Below, in pieces: positions 8,083 to 17,727 of a stretch of DNA of 51,620 nucleotides. The position numbers and the translations under genes are program-made. Origin of the DNA: Spirochaetales bacterium (GTDB lineage: Bacteria; Spirochaetota; GWE2-31-10; MWDO01); assembly GCA_017540815.1 (NCBI GenBank), contig JAFYAI010000132.1, forward strand, positions 1 through 51,620, read 5' to 3'. A model generated the notes under the pieces. The model searched no databases and was not told the DNA's origin. It worked only from the letters and a program-made list of their open reading frames with translations. Each line of letters starts with the position of its first letter. The stretch's first letter is position 1.

Positions 8083-10977
8083 ATGTCTGAACATATACAT
8101 TATTTTAGTAAAGAACAGTGCTTCGGTGACGAAGTAAATGATAAAATAGGAATAAGAGGAATAAGAGCGAAGGAACTCGCACAGCTCAAAATGCCGATCC
8201 TGCCGGGTGCTATCGTAGACAGCGAAGCGGCATCAAAACTTGCCGACAAAGACATCACATCGACGCTTAAAGACATCTGTGATAAGATCGATGAGCAGAT
8301 CGGCAAGAAGTTTGGCGACACGGATAATCCGGCCATTCTTAAGATCGTCATCAGTCCGTCAATGGAGATCGTAACCTATCCGTCTATACACACAATCGGT
8401 CTGACAGATAAGACAATCGAAGGATTCTCTAAGATGGTCGGAGAGCATTTTGCTTATCATGAATACGCTAAGTTCCTGCTCCGCGGTACATTGGATATCC
8501 TGTCTAAGATCGAGACTAACAATAACCCGGACAGTGAGAATGCTCGTCAGATGAACGCTCTGCTTGAGAAGATCGATATTCCGTCTGAGATCGAAGCGAA
8601 AGACTTCGAGGATAATATCCTTGCCAAAGTCCTGCTGCCGGAAGACAACTATGTCATTAAACAGGTATATATCAAAGACGGCAAGACATACACTCTTGAT
8701 TTTGCTAACGGCATTATCGCCAAAAACAAGAAGAAAATGCTCGAAACTCTGACATATTTGGAGCATCGTGAGATCTTCGAGAATGAATACGAGAAGTTTA
8801 TCCGCAAGCATGTCAATCGTATCATTAATACAGCGAATTACTCCGTTGCTGATACACAATATTATAAGGACATTGTTGAGGAGACACGGAAATATCTGCC
8901 GAAAGAGTTCTTTGAAGATGCTAACTTCCAGTTGGAGTTCCTGCTGAAGAAAGTATCAGAGTTCCTCGCTATCGAAGAGATGGACGATGATGACTCTGCT
9001 ATCATGATCCAGCCGATGGTATACGGTAACTACGGCAAGGACTCATGTTCCGGACGATTCTATACTCGGAATATCGTAACCGGAGAAAACAAACTGCAGG
9101 GTAGTTTCTATACAGAAAACTTCGATGGTTCAAACAGTTCAGCCTCGTCTGATATTAATAAGATTGATGCAGCCATTCTGTCTGATCTGACCAAATTTGC
9201 AGACCAGATAGAGTGTTACTTCCAGGAGATTAGGCAGATCAAGTTCACAGTTGAGAAAGGCCGATTGTGGATAATCGAGCAGACTTCGGTAATGTCTAAG
9301 TCAACTCAGGCAGAGATCAAAAGCCTGCTCTACCTCATTAAGAAAGGCATCATCACCGAAGAATACATGATCGAAAAGATCAATCCTTCAGAGTTGTCCA
9401 ACATGCTCCACCCTGTTATCGATCCGGACAGTATCAAAAAACTCAAAGTCTACGAAGGCGGTATCACAGGTGCGCCGGGTGCGGCACGAGGCAAAGTGTA
9501 TTTCAGCACGGAAGCTCTGCTTGACGCTTACAAGAAGGCTATCGCCGATGAGCAGGATAAGAGCGTGATCCTCTGTCTGCCTGCCACATTCGCCGAAGAT
9601 GTCAAAGCTATAGAAGTATCTACAGGTGTCCTGTCCTGCGAAGGCGGTTACTCGGCTCATGCCTCAGTTGTTGCCAGACAGTATGGCAAGGTATCTCTTG
9701 TCAATCCTGAGATCAAGATCGACACTGCAGCGAAGACTATGACTATCGGTGAACAGGTCATTAACGAAGGTGAATATATTACTCTTGATGTGCCGTATTA
9801 CGGTAAGCCGAGCATTATTATCGGTCGGGCAGAACTCATTGAACCTGATCCGAAAGACTCAGGACTTTTGGAGTTCCTCGACATTATAAATAAAAATATC
9901 AAAAACTTCCACATTCTCGGAAACGGCGATACACCCAAAGACGCTATGCTTATCAAGAAATTTGGCGGAGAAGGCATCGGTTTGTGCCGAACAGAACACA
10001 TGTGGTTCAAAGAAGACCGCATCAATGTATTCCGCGAAATGATAATGGCAAATGATACAGAATCCCGCAAAAAGACACTTGAAGTTCTCCAGAAAATGCA
10101 AATGGATGACTTCTATAATATCTTCAAAACGATGCACCCCTACCCTGTTACTATCAGACTGCTGGATGCACCACTGCACGAGTTTGCTCCTCATACGGAA
10201 GAAGAAGTCGATGAGTTCTTTGCATATTATAAGAAGAAATACCCCAAAACTACGAAGGAGCAGATCAAAGCTAAGATCGATTCGATAGCCGAAGTCAATC
10301 CTATGCTCGGTCATCGAGGCTGCCGAATAGCAATATCTTATCCTGAGATTTATGAGATGCAGATCTCTGCTATATTCGAGGCAGCATACAAGCTCCAGTC
10401 GGAAGGCATCGATGTCGTGCCTGAGATTATGATCCCGATCGTTATGAATACTCAGGAGATCAAATATATCAAGCACGGTAAAAAGATCGAAGGTGAGACG
10501 ATCAAAGGTATCATCCAGACAGAAGCAGAGATTCGCGAAAAACTCGGAGTCAAAGATCCTATCGACTACAAAGTCGGCACGATGATAGAGTTGCCGGCAG
10601 CTGTCCTTGCTGCAGGTGATATTGCTCAGTATGCGGAGTTCTTCTCATTCGGAACGAATGACCTGACACAGACGACTCACGGCTTGTCACGGGATGACTT
10701 CAACTCATTTATGCCGGACTACAGCAAGTATGACATTATCGAAGCCAATCCGTTCCAAGTGCTGACCGAGCAGGTCAAAGAGATGATCTCTATCGCGACA
10801 CAGCGAGGTCGTCTGACCAGACCGGATCTGAAGATCGGTTTGTGCGGTGAACAGGGAGCAGATCCGCGTAACCTTGAGTTCCTGCGGGATATAGGTCTTA
10901 ACTACGCATCATGCTCAGGATACTCGATACCGATTGCTAAGCTGGCAGTTGCGAAGATTGAGTTAGCGAATAAGTAA
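8083..10977 (+). CDS. ppdK: Pyruvate phosphate dikinase-like protein with an atypical ATP-grasp domain
   Basis: PPDK interconverts PEP, AMP and PPi with pyruvate, ATP and phosphate. The central phosphohistidine domain is intact (GGYSAHASVVAR, catalytic His526), and the C-terminal PEP/pyruvate barrel is well conserved: GEGIGLCRTEH (630-639), TIRLLDAPLHEF (690-701), NPMLGHRGCR (739-748), SFGTNDLTQTTHG (855-867) and the acid/base Cys944 in YASCSGY. The N-terminal 400 residues are different. The GGKGA loop is IRGIRA, the VRSGA/SMPGMMDT segment is not recognisable, and the Q-T-R-N-G end of the ATP site reads EQTSVMSKS. So nucleotide-binding residues of classical PPDK are missing or moved. At 964 residues it is longer than usual (~880). 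SD AAGGAG, operon with the preceding gene. Confidence 0.85.
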   Translation: MSEHIHYFSKEQCFGDEVNDKIGIRGIRAKELAQLKMPILPGAIVDSEAASKLADKDITSTLKDICDKIDEQIGKKFGDTDNPAILKIVISPSMEIVTYPSIHTIGLTDKTIEGFSKMVGEHFAYHEYAKFLLRGTLDILSKIETNNNPDSENARQMNALLEKIDIPSEIEAKDFEDNILAKVLLPEDNYVIKQVYIKDGKTYTLDFANGIIAKNKKKMLETLTYLEHREIFENEYEKFIRKHVNRIINTANYSVADTQYYKDIVEETRKYLPKEFFEDANFQLEFLLKKVSEFLAIEEMDDDDSAIMIQPMVYGNYGKDSCSGRFYTRNIVTGENKLQGSFYTENFDGSNSSASSDINKIDAAILSDLTKFADQIECYFQEIRQIKFTVEKGRLWIIEQTSVMSKSTQAEIKSLLYLIKKGIITEEYMIEKINPSELSNMLHPVIDPDSIKKLKVYEGGITGAPGAARGKVYFSTEALLDAYKKAIADEQDKSVILCLPATFAEDVKAIEVSTGVLSCEGGYSAHASVVARQYGKVSLVNPEIKIDTAAKTMTIGEQVINEGEYITLDVPYYGKPSIIIGRAELIEPDPKDSGLLEFLDIINKNIKNFHILGNGDTPKDAMLIKKFGGEGIGLCRTEHMWFKEDRINVFREMIMANDTESRKKTLEVLQKMQMDDFYNIFKTMHPYPVTIRLLDAPLHEFAPHTEEEVDEFFAYYKKKYPKTTKEQIKAKIDSIAEVNPMLGHRGCRIAISYPEIYEMQISAIFEAAYKLQSEGIDVVPEIMIPIVMNTQEIKYIKHGKKIEGETIKGIIQTEAEIREKLGVKDPIDYKVGTMIELPAAVLAAGDIAQYAEFFSFGTNDLTQTTHGLSRDDFNSFMPDYSKYDIIEANPFQVLTEQVKEMISIATQRGRLTRPDLKIGLCGEQGADPRNLEFLRDIGLNYASCSGYSIPIAKLAVAKIELANK

Positions 10978-10981
10978 TGAA

Positions 10982-11020
10982 GAACCGCATCTTCCTTAGG
11001 GTAGATGCGGTTTATTTTAA
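10982..11020 (+). terminator. Terminator after the ppdK-like gene
   Basis: Ten-bp stem AACCGCATCT / AGATGCGGTT with a ten-base loop and a short T-rich tail. An in-frame ATG for the next gene (11005) lies inside this hairpin, which argues for the later start at 11035. Confidence 0.7.
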
Positions 11021-11034
11021 AAAGGGATTTATTT

Positions 11035-12045
11035 ATGAAAAGAATCGCTTTATTTTTTATAGCATTGCTATTGTTATCATGTAAATCAACAGAAGAAGTT
11101 AATAAACAGAAAGCAGCAGAACGGCTCGCCGAGGCTCGTGCCAAAGACATCCAATGGAAAGTTTATGTCAATAAACTGGAAGAAGAAGCGAAAGCCAATC
11201 GTGATATTGCAAAATACGCACAATTGTGGACAAGATTTGAAAGTTTTGCTCCATTCTGTGGCAATTATAACAATATCAAAGACAAAATCTCCTCAAAATA
11301 TCAGATCAAAAACTACAAAGAGATCAAAATACCGACTCGTGATGGACTGAAACTCGACGGTTGGTTTATCCCTGTTGAAAATGCCAAAGCAACCGTTATC
11401 GTATTGCACGGCTGGGGATCAGATATGGATTTCGGATTGTCACAGTCAAGATTTCTGCTTGACTTGGGATATCAGCTTGTCCTATTCAACGCACGATTCT
11501 GGAACTATTATGAAAATCCTTACGAATATGTAGGCGACTTTGGCAAAGACATCAATGATATAGAAGATACTGCTGCATTTATACAGTCTCTAAAAGGCGT
11601 AGACAAAAATAAAATCGGAGTTATCGGTTTCTCCAAAGGAGCAAGGAAAGCTATCGTTGCAGGCGGATTATACCCACAGCTGAAATTCGTCATCGCCGAT
11701 GCCTCTCCGACTGAGGCAGGATATGATAATACGGAAGAAGAACTCGCACTGGACAAAGAAGTCGATCAATATATAGCAGAGCATTTTAATCAGACAGCAG
11801 ACAATACTCAATTTGATCCAATCAATATGATTGACAAGATCTCACCCCGTTCGGTTCTCTTACTTCACGGCGAGAAAGATACAAGCGTGCCTGTCAAATG
11901 CTCACAGCTGCTCTACGACAAAGCACTTGAGCCTAAGGTATTTAAAACATTCCCCAAGTCAGGTCACTGTCTCGGCATGATGACGAGCGATAAGACAGAT
12001 TATATCGCGGCGGTGAAAGAGTTCCTCAGTGATATTCAATACTGA
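11035..12045 (+). CDS. Alpha/beta-hydrolase lipoprotein
   Basis: An exported, lipid-anchored serine hydrolase. The N-terminus MKRIALFFIALLLLSC is a type II signal peptide with lipobox LLSC, so Cys16 would carry the lipid. After a charged helical stretch (20-75) comes an alpha/beta-hydrolase domain: oxyanion region VLHGWGSD (~123-130), nucleophile elbow GFSKGA (Ser200), an acid in HGEKDTSVP and the catalytic His in SGHCLGM. This resembles YqiA/BAAT/FrsA-like or peptidase-S9-like hydrolases; the substrate is unknown. The start at 11035 was chosen over the in-frame ATG at 11005 because the former gives a clean signal peptide, follows AAAGGGA, and lies outside the upstream terminator hairpin. A terminator follows the gene, so it is monocistronic. 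Confidence 0.85.
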   Translation: MKRIALFFIALLLLSCKSTEEVNKQKAAERLAEARAKDIQWKVYVNKLEEEAKANRDIAKYAQLWTRFESFAPFCGNYNNIKDKISSKYQIKNYKEIKIPTRDGLKLDGWFIPVENAKATVIVLHGWGSDMDFGLSQSRFLLDLGYQLVLFNARFWNYYENPYEYVGDFGKDINDIEDTAAFIQSLKGVDKNKIGVIGFSKGARKAIVAGGLYPQLKFVIADASPTEAGYDNTEEELALDKEVDQYIAEHFNQTADNTQFDPINMIDKISPRSVLLLHGEKDTSVPVKCSQLLYDKALEPKVFKTFPKSGHCLGMMTSDKTDYIAAVKEFLSDIQY

Positions 12046-12056
12046 TTAAGATACTA

Positions 12057-12088
12057 TAAAAACTCGGATGCAGATCCGAGTTTTTTTT
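12057..12088. terminator. Terminator between convergent lipoprotein genes
   Basis: Stem CTCGGA-TGCAGA-TCCGAG with an A-rich left side and eight T residues on the right. Confidence 0.85.
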
Positions 12089-12092
12089 GATG

Positions 12093-12449
12093 CTAATCAT
12101 ACAATTGTGTCATATAATACAGAAATATAACTTCCGGTTCGGACTGTCCGTCTATCACAAAATCAGTGATCGTAAAATGTTCCCGATCGGAGAATCTGTA
12201 GAATACCTGAACGGAGTGTGGTGCCTCATCGAGGACAAACTTGCCATCCAAGCGGACACAGACCTTGCGGTCCTGCTTATCACGATATGAACTCAGCTGA
12301 TATGCAACAAAACATTTGTCGAAAACTTCCTCATTGGTCATCTGCGTCATAAAATACGGAGCCTGCAGAACAGCTTCCTCGCAGTGCCGATACGAGCAGC
12401 CGACAAGCATCATCACTGCCGATAATACAACCACAATCATTCTATACAT
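12093..12449 (-). CDS. Small hypothetical lipoprotein
   Basis: A 118-residue protein with N-terminus MYRMIVVVLSAVMMLVGC, a type II signal peptide whose lipobox is LVGC. The mature part has beta-strand-rich segments (SVQVFYRFSDREHFTITDFVIDG) but no family I recognise. The start is the ATG at 12449, seven bases after GAGG; an in-frame TTG two codons upstream is too close to that site. It lies downstream of the HAD phosphatase gene with 36 bp between them and may be the last gene of that operon. Function unknown. Confidence 0.7.
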   Translation of the reverse strand: MYRMIVVVLSAVMMLVGCSYRHCEEAVLQAPYFMTQMTNEEVFDKCFVAYQLSSYRDKQDRKVCVRLDGKFVLDEAPHSVQVFYRFSDREHFTITDFVIDGQSEPEVIFLYYMTQLYD

Positions 12450-12485
12450 AATCAAACCTCATGTCTCATAATCAAGATATAACAT

Positions 12486-13256
12486 TCATAACAGATGTTT
12501 GTCGATCCAATCCGCTACGCCGTCTTCATTACAGCTAAGTGTCACATCATCAGCAGCGGCTTTGACAGGCTCAATGGCATTCTGCATGGCGATGCCTATA
12601 CCGGCAGTCTGCAGCATACCGATGTCACTGTAATCATCCCCGAATGCAGCAATGCTGCTTAGCGGCATGCTGAGATGCTCAGCCAGTATCCTGACTCCAT
12701 TCTCTTTGGTCGCATTCTTGGGTGAGAACTTATACCACGGAATATCACTAAACGGTATATAACTGATCTCCCCTGCCGAAGCAGCAATCCGAGCGGCAAT
12801 GTCTGCATCCGTAGTTTGGACACACATTTTACATGCACATTCTCGGAAATCTCTCATCTCATCATAGCGGCACTTGACTTCGTAAGTCGCAGACTTGTCA
12901 TCGAGGCGATTCCAATACAGACTATCCGGCGTATCAAGCGTCATCTCGCAGCGATCTCCAATCAAGCGATAAGCCGACGATAACAAAGCCCTCGTCTGCT
13001 CCAAAGTAAATGACTCGATATGGATAACATTGTCACCGTGATATATCATACTCCCTCCGTTGCAGATCAGCACATCAGGATGCAGCATATCAATATAATC
13101 ACTGATCGCAGTCCGCCCGCGCAGCGTGGAGAAACCAAATAAAATACCGACCTCCCTGCATCGCTCAAACACTGCCACCGTCCGCTCCGAGACAGTCTTA
13201 TCCGAGCGAAGCAGTGTATCATCAAGGTCTGTGAGAATGAGATTAATTGGAAGCAT
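12486..13256 (-). CDS. Cof-type HAD-superfamily phosphatase
   Basis: A 256-residue cytoplasmic HAD phosphatase of the Cof/YbiV (type IIB cap) kind. Motif I, DLDDTLL, provides the nucleophile Asp10 and the acid Asp12; motif II lies near FSTLRGR; the Lys of motif III is in SPKNATKENGV (about residue 181); motif IV is GDDYSDIGM. These enzymes dephosphorylate sugar phosphates, nucleotides or cofactor precursors, and the substrate cannot be predicted here. AAGGA sits seven bases before the ATG. It begins three bases after the stop of the PAP2 phosphatase gene, so the two are one transcription unit. Confidence 0.9.
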   Translation of the reverse strand: MLPINLILTDLDDTLLRSDKTVSERTVAVFERCREVGILFGFSTLRGRTAISDYIDMLHPDVLICNGGSMIYHGDNVIHIESFTLEQTRALLSSAYRLIGDRCEMTLDTPDSLYWNRLDDKSATYEVKCRYDEMRDFRECACKMCVQTTDADIAARIAASAGEISYIPFSDIPWYKFSPKNATKENGVRILAEHLSMPLSSIAAFGDDYSDIGMLQTAGIGIAMQNAIEPVKAAADDVTLSCNEDGVADWIDKHLL

Positions 13257-13259
13257 GGA

Positions 13260-14213
13260 TTAGTCCTTTTCATTTACAAACTTTTTAATCGCTATCGGCC
13301 ACAGACCGACGATATATAACATTATAGATGTCATCTCGATATAGTGCCGCCAATTCGCAGACAGCGGACGCAGAATTACTTTATGCAGCAGCATATATAT
13401 CAGAGCAAAGATCACGATGCCCACAACACTGCACAGGCTCTTCCGCAGGAGCGTGCCGCTGTTGTCAAATCCGACAAATCTCCGCTCGATAAGCCAGCCG
13501 ATGATAAATCCTGTCAGGAATCCCAGCCCCATAAATGCAGTCGCCTGCATCTCTACCGGATCGACAAGCAGCTCTCCGTCGATATAGTCCATCGGATATG
13601 GCTTGACAAGGAAATATATCATCGCAGCAATAATAAGGCACATCGCACAGACAGCCGCTATCACATCGCGGTTAGAACCATTGTCCACCCACACTATCAG
13701 TCTCTTAATCATAATGACGATCACAAGACTCACACTCACTCCGACAAGCACATCCTGCAAAGTGTGGACTCCGAGATAGTTGCGACTGAACATAGTCAGC
13801 AGTATCATCACTCCAAGCAGAATGGCAGACACAGGCCGAGTCTTACGCAGAGCAAACAGCGGTGTCCCATAGATCGCTGCAGCCGAGGAGCTGTGCCCGC
13901 TCGGAAATGAGTAGCCCAATGCAGTCTCCATTGATCTGCCGGCAGGTGTCAGACCGGGACAATATATCCACGGACGATATATGCAGCATGTCAGTTTGAT
14001 AACGGCATTGACATACTGTATCGCCGAATACCCGAAAAAGAACCACATTCCGCCATGCTTATTCCAAGTCCAATACAGAACAGCTGCCAAAATGATGATA
14101 GCCGGACTGACTGCCAAAGCAGATATACCTTCAAAAAGCGGTGTAAAGAAATCATCAGTTGCATGACGAAAATCCTGCAGCAGTAATAAATAATGATCCG
14201 GTTGCGGTGTCAT
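13260..14213 (-). CDS. PAP2-family membrane phosphatase
   Basis: An integral membrane lipid phosphatase of about 317 residues with several hydrophobic segments. The three PAP2 signatures are complete: K-x6-RP (KLTCCIYRP, residues 73-81), PSGH (104-107) and SR-x5-H-x3-D (SRNYLGVHTLQD, 143-154). Likely substrates are phosphatidate, phosphatidylglycerol phosphate or undecaprenyl diphosphate on the outer face of the inner membrane. The C-terminal third adds three or four more membrane segments beyond the core. The start is the ATG at 14213, five bases after TTGGAG; an upstream in-frame GTG would overlap that site. Upstream is the chemoreceptor terminator; downstream the HAD gene is coupled. Confidence 0.9.
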   Translation of the reverse strand: MTPQPDHYLLLLQDFRHATDDFFTPLFEGISALAVSPAIIILAAVLYWTWNKHGGMWFFFGYSAIQYVNAVIKLTCCIYRPWIYCPGLTPAGRSMETALGYSFPSGHSSSAAAIYGTPLFALRKTRPVSAILLGVMILLTMFSRNYLGVHTLQDVLVGVSVSLVIVIMIKRLIVWVDNGSNRDVIAAVCAMCLIIAAMIYFLVKPYPMDYIDGELLVDPVEMQATAFMGLGFLTGFIIGWLIERRFVGFDNSGTLLRKSLCSVVGIVIFALIYMLLHKVILRPLSANWRHYIEMTSIMLYIVGLWPIAIKKFVNEKD

Positions 14214-14235
14214 AGTCACTCCAAGCGAAATGAGA

Positions 14236-14262
14236 TATTCTGCGGAAAAAATCCGCAGAATA
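14236..14262 (-). terminator. Terminator after the chemoreceptor gene
   Basis: Eleven-bp stem TATTCTGCGGA / TCCGCAGAATA with a five-A loop. It lies between the chemoreceptor stop and the PAP2 start. Confidence 0.65.
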
Positions 14263-14309
14263 AGAATATATCAATTAAACAAAATTGTCAAGAGTGATTT
14301 ATCGAAAAA

Positions 14310-16364
14310 TCAGACTTTGAACCTGCCAATCTCATTACTGATCGCACTGACTGACTCTGTCATGCGGACAGAACTATTTTCAAGAGTTTTGCCATTCTCA
14401 GTAATGGTATTAGTCTCCGCAGAGATCTGCTTCATACTCTGCTCTATCAATGACACACTGTCCTGCAGCCACTTCATCTGCTCCATTATGCGGCTGTTGC
14501 CGCTCATCATCTGTGAAGAGGCATCCTTGACAGCGATAGTATTATCATCCATAGAACGCAGAGCGTCAATGATCTGCCGAGATCTTGTATTCTGCTTATC
14601 CATAATCTGCTGCATATTCCGAACAAGCAAATCTGTCTTGCGAATAGTATCAGATAATGATGAGAATGACTCACTTGACTCTTTAGAAGCCGCTACAATA
14701 TCGGCAATGCCTCCCTCTATATTCGACAGCAACTCTCCAATCGAGTAAGACTGTTTGGAAGAAGTCTCTGATAGTTTCCTAATCTCACCTGCAACGACGG
14801 CAAAGCCTTTGCCTGACTCACCGGCATGTGCCGCTTCGATAGCAGCATTCATTGCAAGGAGATTAGTCTTGCTGGCGATCTCAGCAATGGCAGTGTTGGC
14901 ATCCTGCAGCATCTTGGACTGATTATCAATATGCACAATCTGATCATTAACCTTAGCCTGTTTGTCAACACCGCTGCGAGCCTCATTGTCCAACTGAGTA
15001 AAAGATGTCGCCATGTAGTTCATTGCTTTGTTAATCGCATCGATGCTGCCGACAAACTCTTCGACAGCAGATGACGCATCATCAATACTGTTGCTTTGCG
15101 TCTCAATCATCCTCATTAAATGCGAGATCTCCGAAGATACAGACTCCACTACTTTAGAGGTTTTCTGAATACCATCATCCTGACTATCGATCTGTCCGTG
15201 CACATTCTGGATATTATCAGTAATGCTGACTATCGACTCGGATGTATCAGAAGCGTTTACTTTCAATTCACCGGCAACAGATAACAGTTTCTGCTCGGAA
15301 TCTTTCAGTCCAATAACCATATCCTGCATCTTCGACAGAAACTCGTTAAATCCACCGACAATATGATGGATCACCCTAAACTGAGTTCGCAGATTAGTAT
15401 TGAGACGCATTGAAAGATCCGCATCACCGGATGCAATCATTGAGATCGTCTGCTGCACATCGTAAAGCGGAGTAAAGATACTAAGTATAGCCACGAATAT
15501 CAGCACAAACATAGAGACTATGAGCAGCACAACAAACGGGATTGACACACTCTCTATAAATGCTCCAAATGTAAACGGGATGAACATCAGCATTGTCCAG
15601 CCAATCTGATTCAGCGGAATGATGTAATACTGCCCATGGACGGTAGACAAAGTGTCACGCTCATTGGGAAACAGAGACTTCATCTTCTTCAGTTCCGGCT
15701 TGACCTCTGTAATCTTGACCTTATTCTCCAAATGCTCTATCACATTCGATGCTGAGATCTCACCGGCAGAGTTATACATATACATCACTACTCCTGACGG
15801 CAGATTGTTATACATCGTCTCTATGAAATCTGTCAGCTCAATTCCCGTGCCTGCAATCCCAAGCGGCTTACGCTGTGCATTATAAACAATGGCATTGATC
15901 CACATAAAAGTCTTCTGCAAACCGATGTCATAATCAACATAAAACTGATAATCGTCTCCACTGTTCAGCGTCGCTTCATACCACGCATTAGCAGGATCGG
16001 ACTTATCCAGCTTATATATATACTCCATATTAGAGTAGTAACGCAGATCCCGATCAGAGATCCAGAATGTTCTGTGTGACTTATAGTTGTCTTGAAATAT
16101 TTGCAATTCACGGAATGCGATCCGAACAAACTCAGCATTAGACGGGTCTGTCATATAGTCAACTATTGCAGGTGAACGAGCCATCTGCATGGCAAGTTTG
16201 AGGTCAGGCCCGGTTCCATTCGCAAGCTCCAAAATCTTATTATAAGACAGAGACTCAAACTTCGCATCTGATTTCATTCTGAATATATGATGCGTCACGA
16301 CATTCAGAAACACAATTGCAGAAACAATTATTAGAATAAATTTTAAATTTTTCCAGTTTATCAT
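14310..16364 (-). CDS. Methyl-accepting chemotaxis protein
   Basis: A 684-residue transmembrane chemoreceptor. The first membrane helix is at about 8-24, followed by a periplasmic ligand-binding region (25-270) of the dCache kind ([13 protein letters not shown], the [15 protein letters not shown] strand pair), and a second membrane helix at about 274-297. A HAMP-like segment (298-350) leads into a long coiled coil. The highly conserved signalling tip lies at about 495-530 ([26 protein letters not shown]), where CheA and CheW dock. There is no CheR-tethering pentapeptide at the C-terminus. The ligand is unknown. AAGGAG precedes the ATG. The gene is monocistronic with its own terminator; the IS element lies 130 bp upstream of its start. 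Confidence 0.95.
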   Translation of the reverse strand: MINWKNLKFILIIVSAIVFLNVVTHHIFRMKSDAKFESLSYNKILELANGTGPDLKLAMQMARSPAIVDYMTDPSNAEFVRIAFRELQIFQDNYKSHRTFWISDRDLRYYSNMEYIYKLDKSDPANAWYEATLNSGDDYQFYVDYDIGLQKTFMWINAIVYNAQRKPLGIAGTGIELTDFIETMYNNLPSGVVMYMYNSAGEISASNVIEHLENKVKITEVKPELKKMKSLFPNERDTLSTVHGQYYIIPLNQIGWTMLMFIPFTFGAFIESVSIPFVVLLIVSMFVLIFVAILSIFTPLYDVQQTISMIASGDADLSMRLNTNLRTQFRVIHHIVGGFNEFLSKMQDMVIGLKDSEQKLLSVAGELKVNASDTSESIVSITDNIQNVHGQIDSQDDGIQKTSKVVESVSSEISHLMRMIETQSNSIDDASSAVEEFVGSIDAINKAMNYMATSFTQLDNEARSGVDKQAKVNDQIVHIDNQSKMLQDANTAIAEIASKTNLLAMNAAIEAAHAGESGKGFAVVAGEIRKLSETSSKQSYSIGELLSNIEGGIADIVAASKESSESFSSLSDTIRKTDLLVRNMQQIMDKQNTRSRQIIDALRSMDDNTIAVKDASSQMMSGNSRIMEQMKWLQDSVSLIEQSMKQISAETNTITENGKTLENSSVRMTESVSAISNEIGRFKV

Positions 16365-16493
16365 GATAACTCCTTAATACACCTTAACATAAAATTTGAA
16401 ATAAGTCCAAGAAAATATTTACTTTTTTTTAGAATTATTTTAATCGGATTGTATTGAGGATGGGGGGGTATTACAGAATGGAGATATGTGGGT

Positions 16494-17727
16494 TGAACTG
16501 CCCCCAAAATTAGGACAAATTTTGGAGGCAAAAAAATGGAAAGGCGGCAATATGCACTTGACTTTAAAAAGCAAGTTGTGTTAAAGTACAGGAAAGGAGT
16601 ATTTGGTTATAAGCGGCTTGCTCATGAGTTTGGACTTACAAGAGACCTTGTTCGGAGTTGGTGTTTAAATCCAAGGCTGAATATGTCTACACTAATGGGA
16701 AACAAGAAGAAGAAAAAGAAAAGCGACATATCAAAAAAAGAATATGAAAATGCAAGAGCTGCGGCAGCATTTTGGGAAACTTATGCAAAAATGTTGGAAG
16801 AAGAAATAGCAAAGCAGAGTAAAAAAAAAATGAAAAAGGCAGCACTGATTAAATGTATAAACAATAATTCAACACTGAACAAACGATCAGCGTGCCGTGC
16901 CGCAGGGATTTCAAAAACGGCATATTATCATGAGAAATCGGATAAAAAGAAAGAAGAAGATGAATACATAATTGGATTATTGAAACAGTTGCCGACTGAG
17001 ATTTTGAATAAGCGGGGAAGTAAGGCAAAAGCGAAAGAATTATATAAAAGGTTTAGAATAGTTGTGAATCACAAGAGAATAGAGCGAATATGCCGAGAAA
17101 ACGAGCTTTTGGCGAATAATCGTAGGAGAAAGCACCCGAAAGGATATTATAAGCAGCAAAAAGAGAGCCAAAAGGAGATACCGCAAAATATTCTCAATCG
17201 GGATTTTGACAGTGATGAGCCTATGAAAAAACTGTGTTCGGATGTGACATATTTCAAAACGACTGACGGTTGGCTGTATCTTAGTGCAGTGCTTGATTTG
17301 CATCGAAGAAAGATAGTATCATATATAATGTCAAAGCATAATGACGAAAAACTGGCATTGGATACAATAGAGAGCCTGAGAGAGACCGGTGAATTGAAGG
17401 GATTACTTTTTCATACAGATCATGGATCAATCTATTTCGGGATAGAATTTCGGAAGAAGATAAAGGAATATGGAATAGTGCAGAGTATGAGTCGACGAGG
17501 GAACTGTTGGGACAATGCGTGTATGGAACATTTCTTTGGAACATTGAAAGTAGAAAGCGGATATGATGAATGTCTGAATAAGAAACTTATGTCGTATGAA
17601 AATACAAAAAAACTGATAGAGGATTTTATAAATTATTACAATAATGAACGAATACAAAAAAAATCTTAATTGGCAAGCTCCTAATGGGGCTGTTGCATAA
17701 ACTGTCCTAAATTATGGGGGCAGTTCA
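16494..17727 (+). mobile_element. IS3-family insertion sequence, complete with terminal inverted repeats
   Basis: About 1.23 kb, bounded by imperfect inverted repeats: left 16494-16517 and right 17703-17727, both starting TGAACTGCCCCC when read inward and continuing to TTAGGACA, with one one-base gap and one mismatch. TG...CA ends are typical of IS3. It encodes one transposase frame. No 3-5 bp target duplication is visible (left flank ends GGT, right flank begins GAT), so the insertion was followed by deletion or rearrangement, or the duplication has decayed. The right end cuts into the mcrC-like gene. Confidence 0.9.
16536..17669 (+). CDS. IS3-family transposase, single-frame OrfAB, 3' end frameshifted
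   Basis: The DDE transposase of the element. Residues 1-45 form the helix-turn-helix (YKRLAHEFGLTRDLVRSW); Lys-rich and coiled-coil parts follow; a second HTH (KRSACRAAGISKTAYY) marks the usual start of OrfB; the catalytic rve core has Asp in CSDVTYF, Asp in FHTDHGS and Glu in ACMEHFFG. OrfA and OrfB, normally joined by a programmed -1 shift, are here in one frame; a run of ten A (16821-16830) sits at the usual junction. The last codons cross a run of eight A (17656-17663). With seven A, the frame would continue to a stop at 17698-17700 with the family-like ending IQKNLNWQAPNGAVA, so the copy has a one-base change or uses slippage. Confidence 0.9.
   Translation: MERRQYALDFKKQVVLKYRKGVFGYKRLAHEFGLTRDLVRSWCLNPRLNMSTLMGNKKKKKKSDISKKEYENARAAAAFWETYAKMLEEEIAKQSKKKMKKAALIKCINNNSTLNKRSACRAAGISKTAYYHEKSDKKKEEDEYIIGLLKQLPTEILNKRGSKAKAKELYKRFRIVVNHKRIERICRENELLANNRRRKHPKGYYKQQKESQKEIPQNILNRDFDSDEPMKKLCSDVTYFKTTDGWLYLSAVLDLHRRKIVSYIMSKHNDEKLALDTIESLRETGELKGLLFHTDHGSIYFGIEFRKKIKEYGIVQSMSRRGNCWDNACMEHFFGTLKVESGYDECLNKKLMSYENTKKLIEDFINYYNNERIQKKS

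Noticed and set aside
12449..12455. TTG start two codons upstream for the 118-residue lipoprotein
   Set aside because: It would leave only two bases between GAGG and the start codon; the ATG at 12449 has proper spacing and the same signal peptide.
13344..13910. Open frame of 188 codons on the plus strand
   Set aside because: It is fully antisense to the PAP2 phosphatase gene, and the product is a His/Gln/Ser-rich string typical of a shadow frame.
16821..16830. Programmed -1 frameshift between OrfA and OrfB of the IS
   Set aside because: The ten-A run sits at the right place, but both parts are already in one continuous frame, so no shift is needed in this copy.
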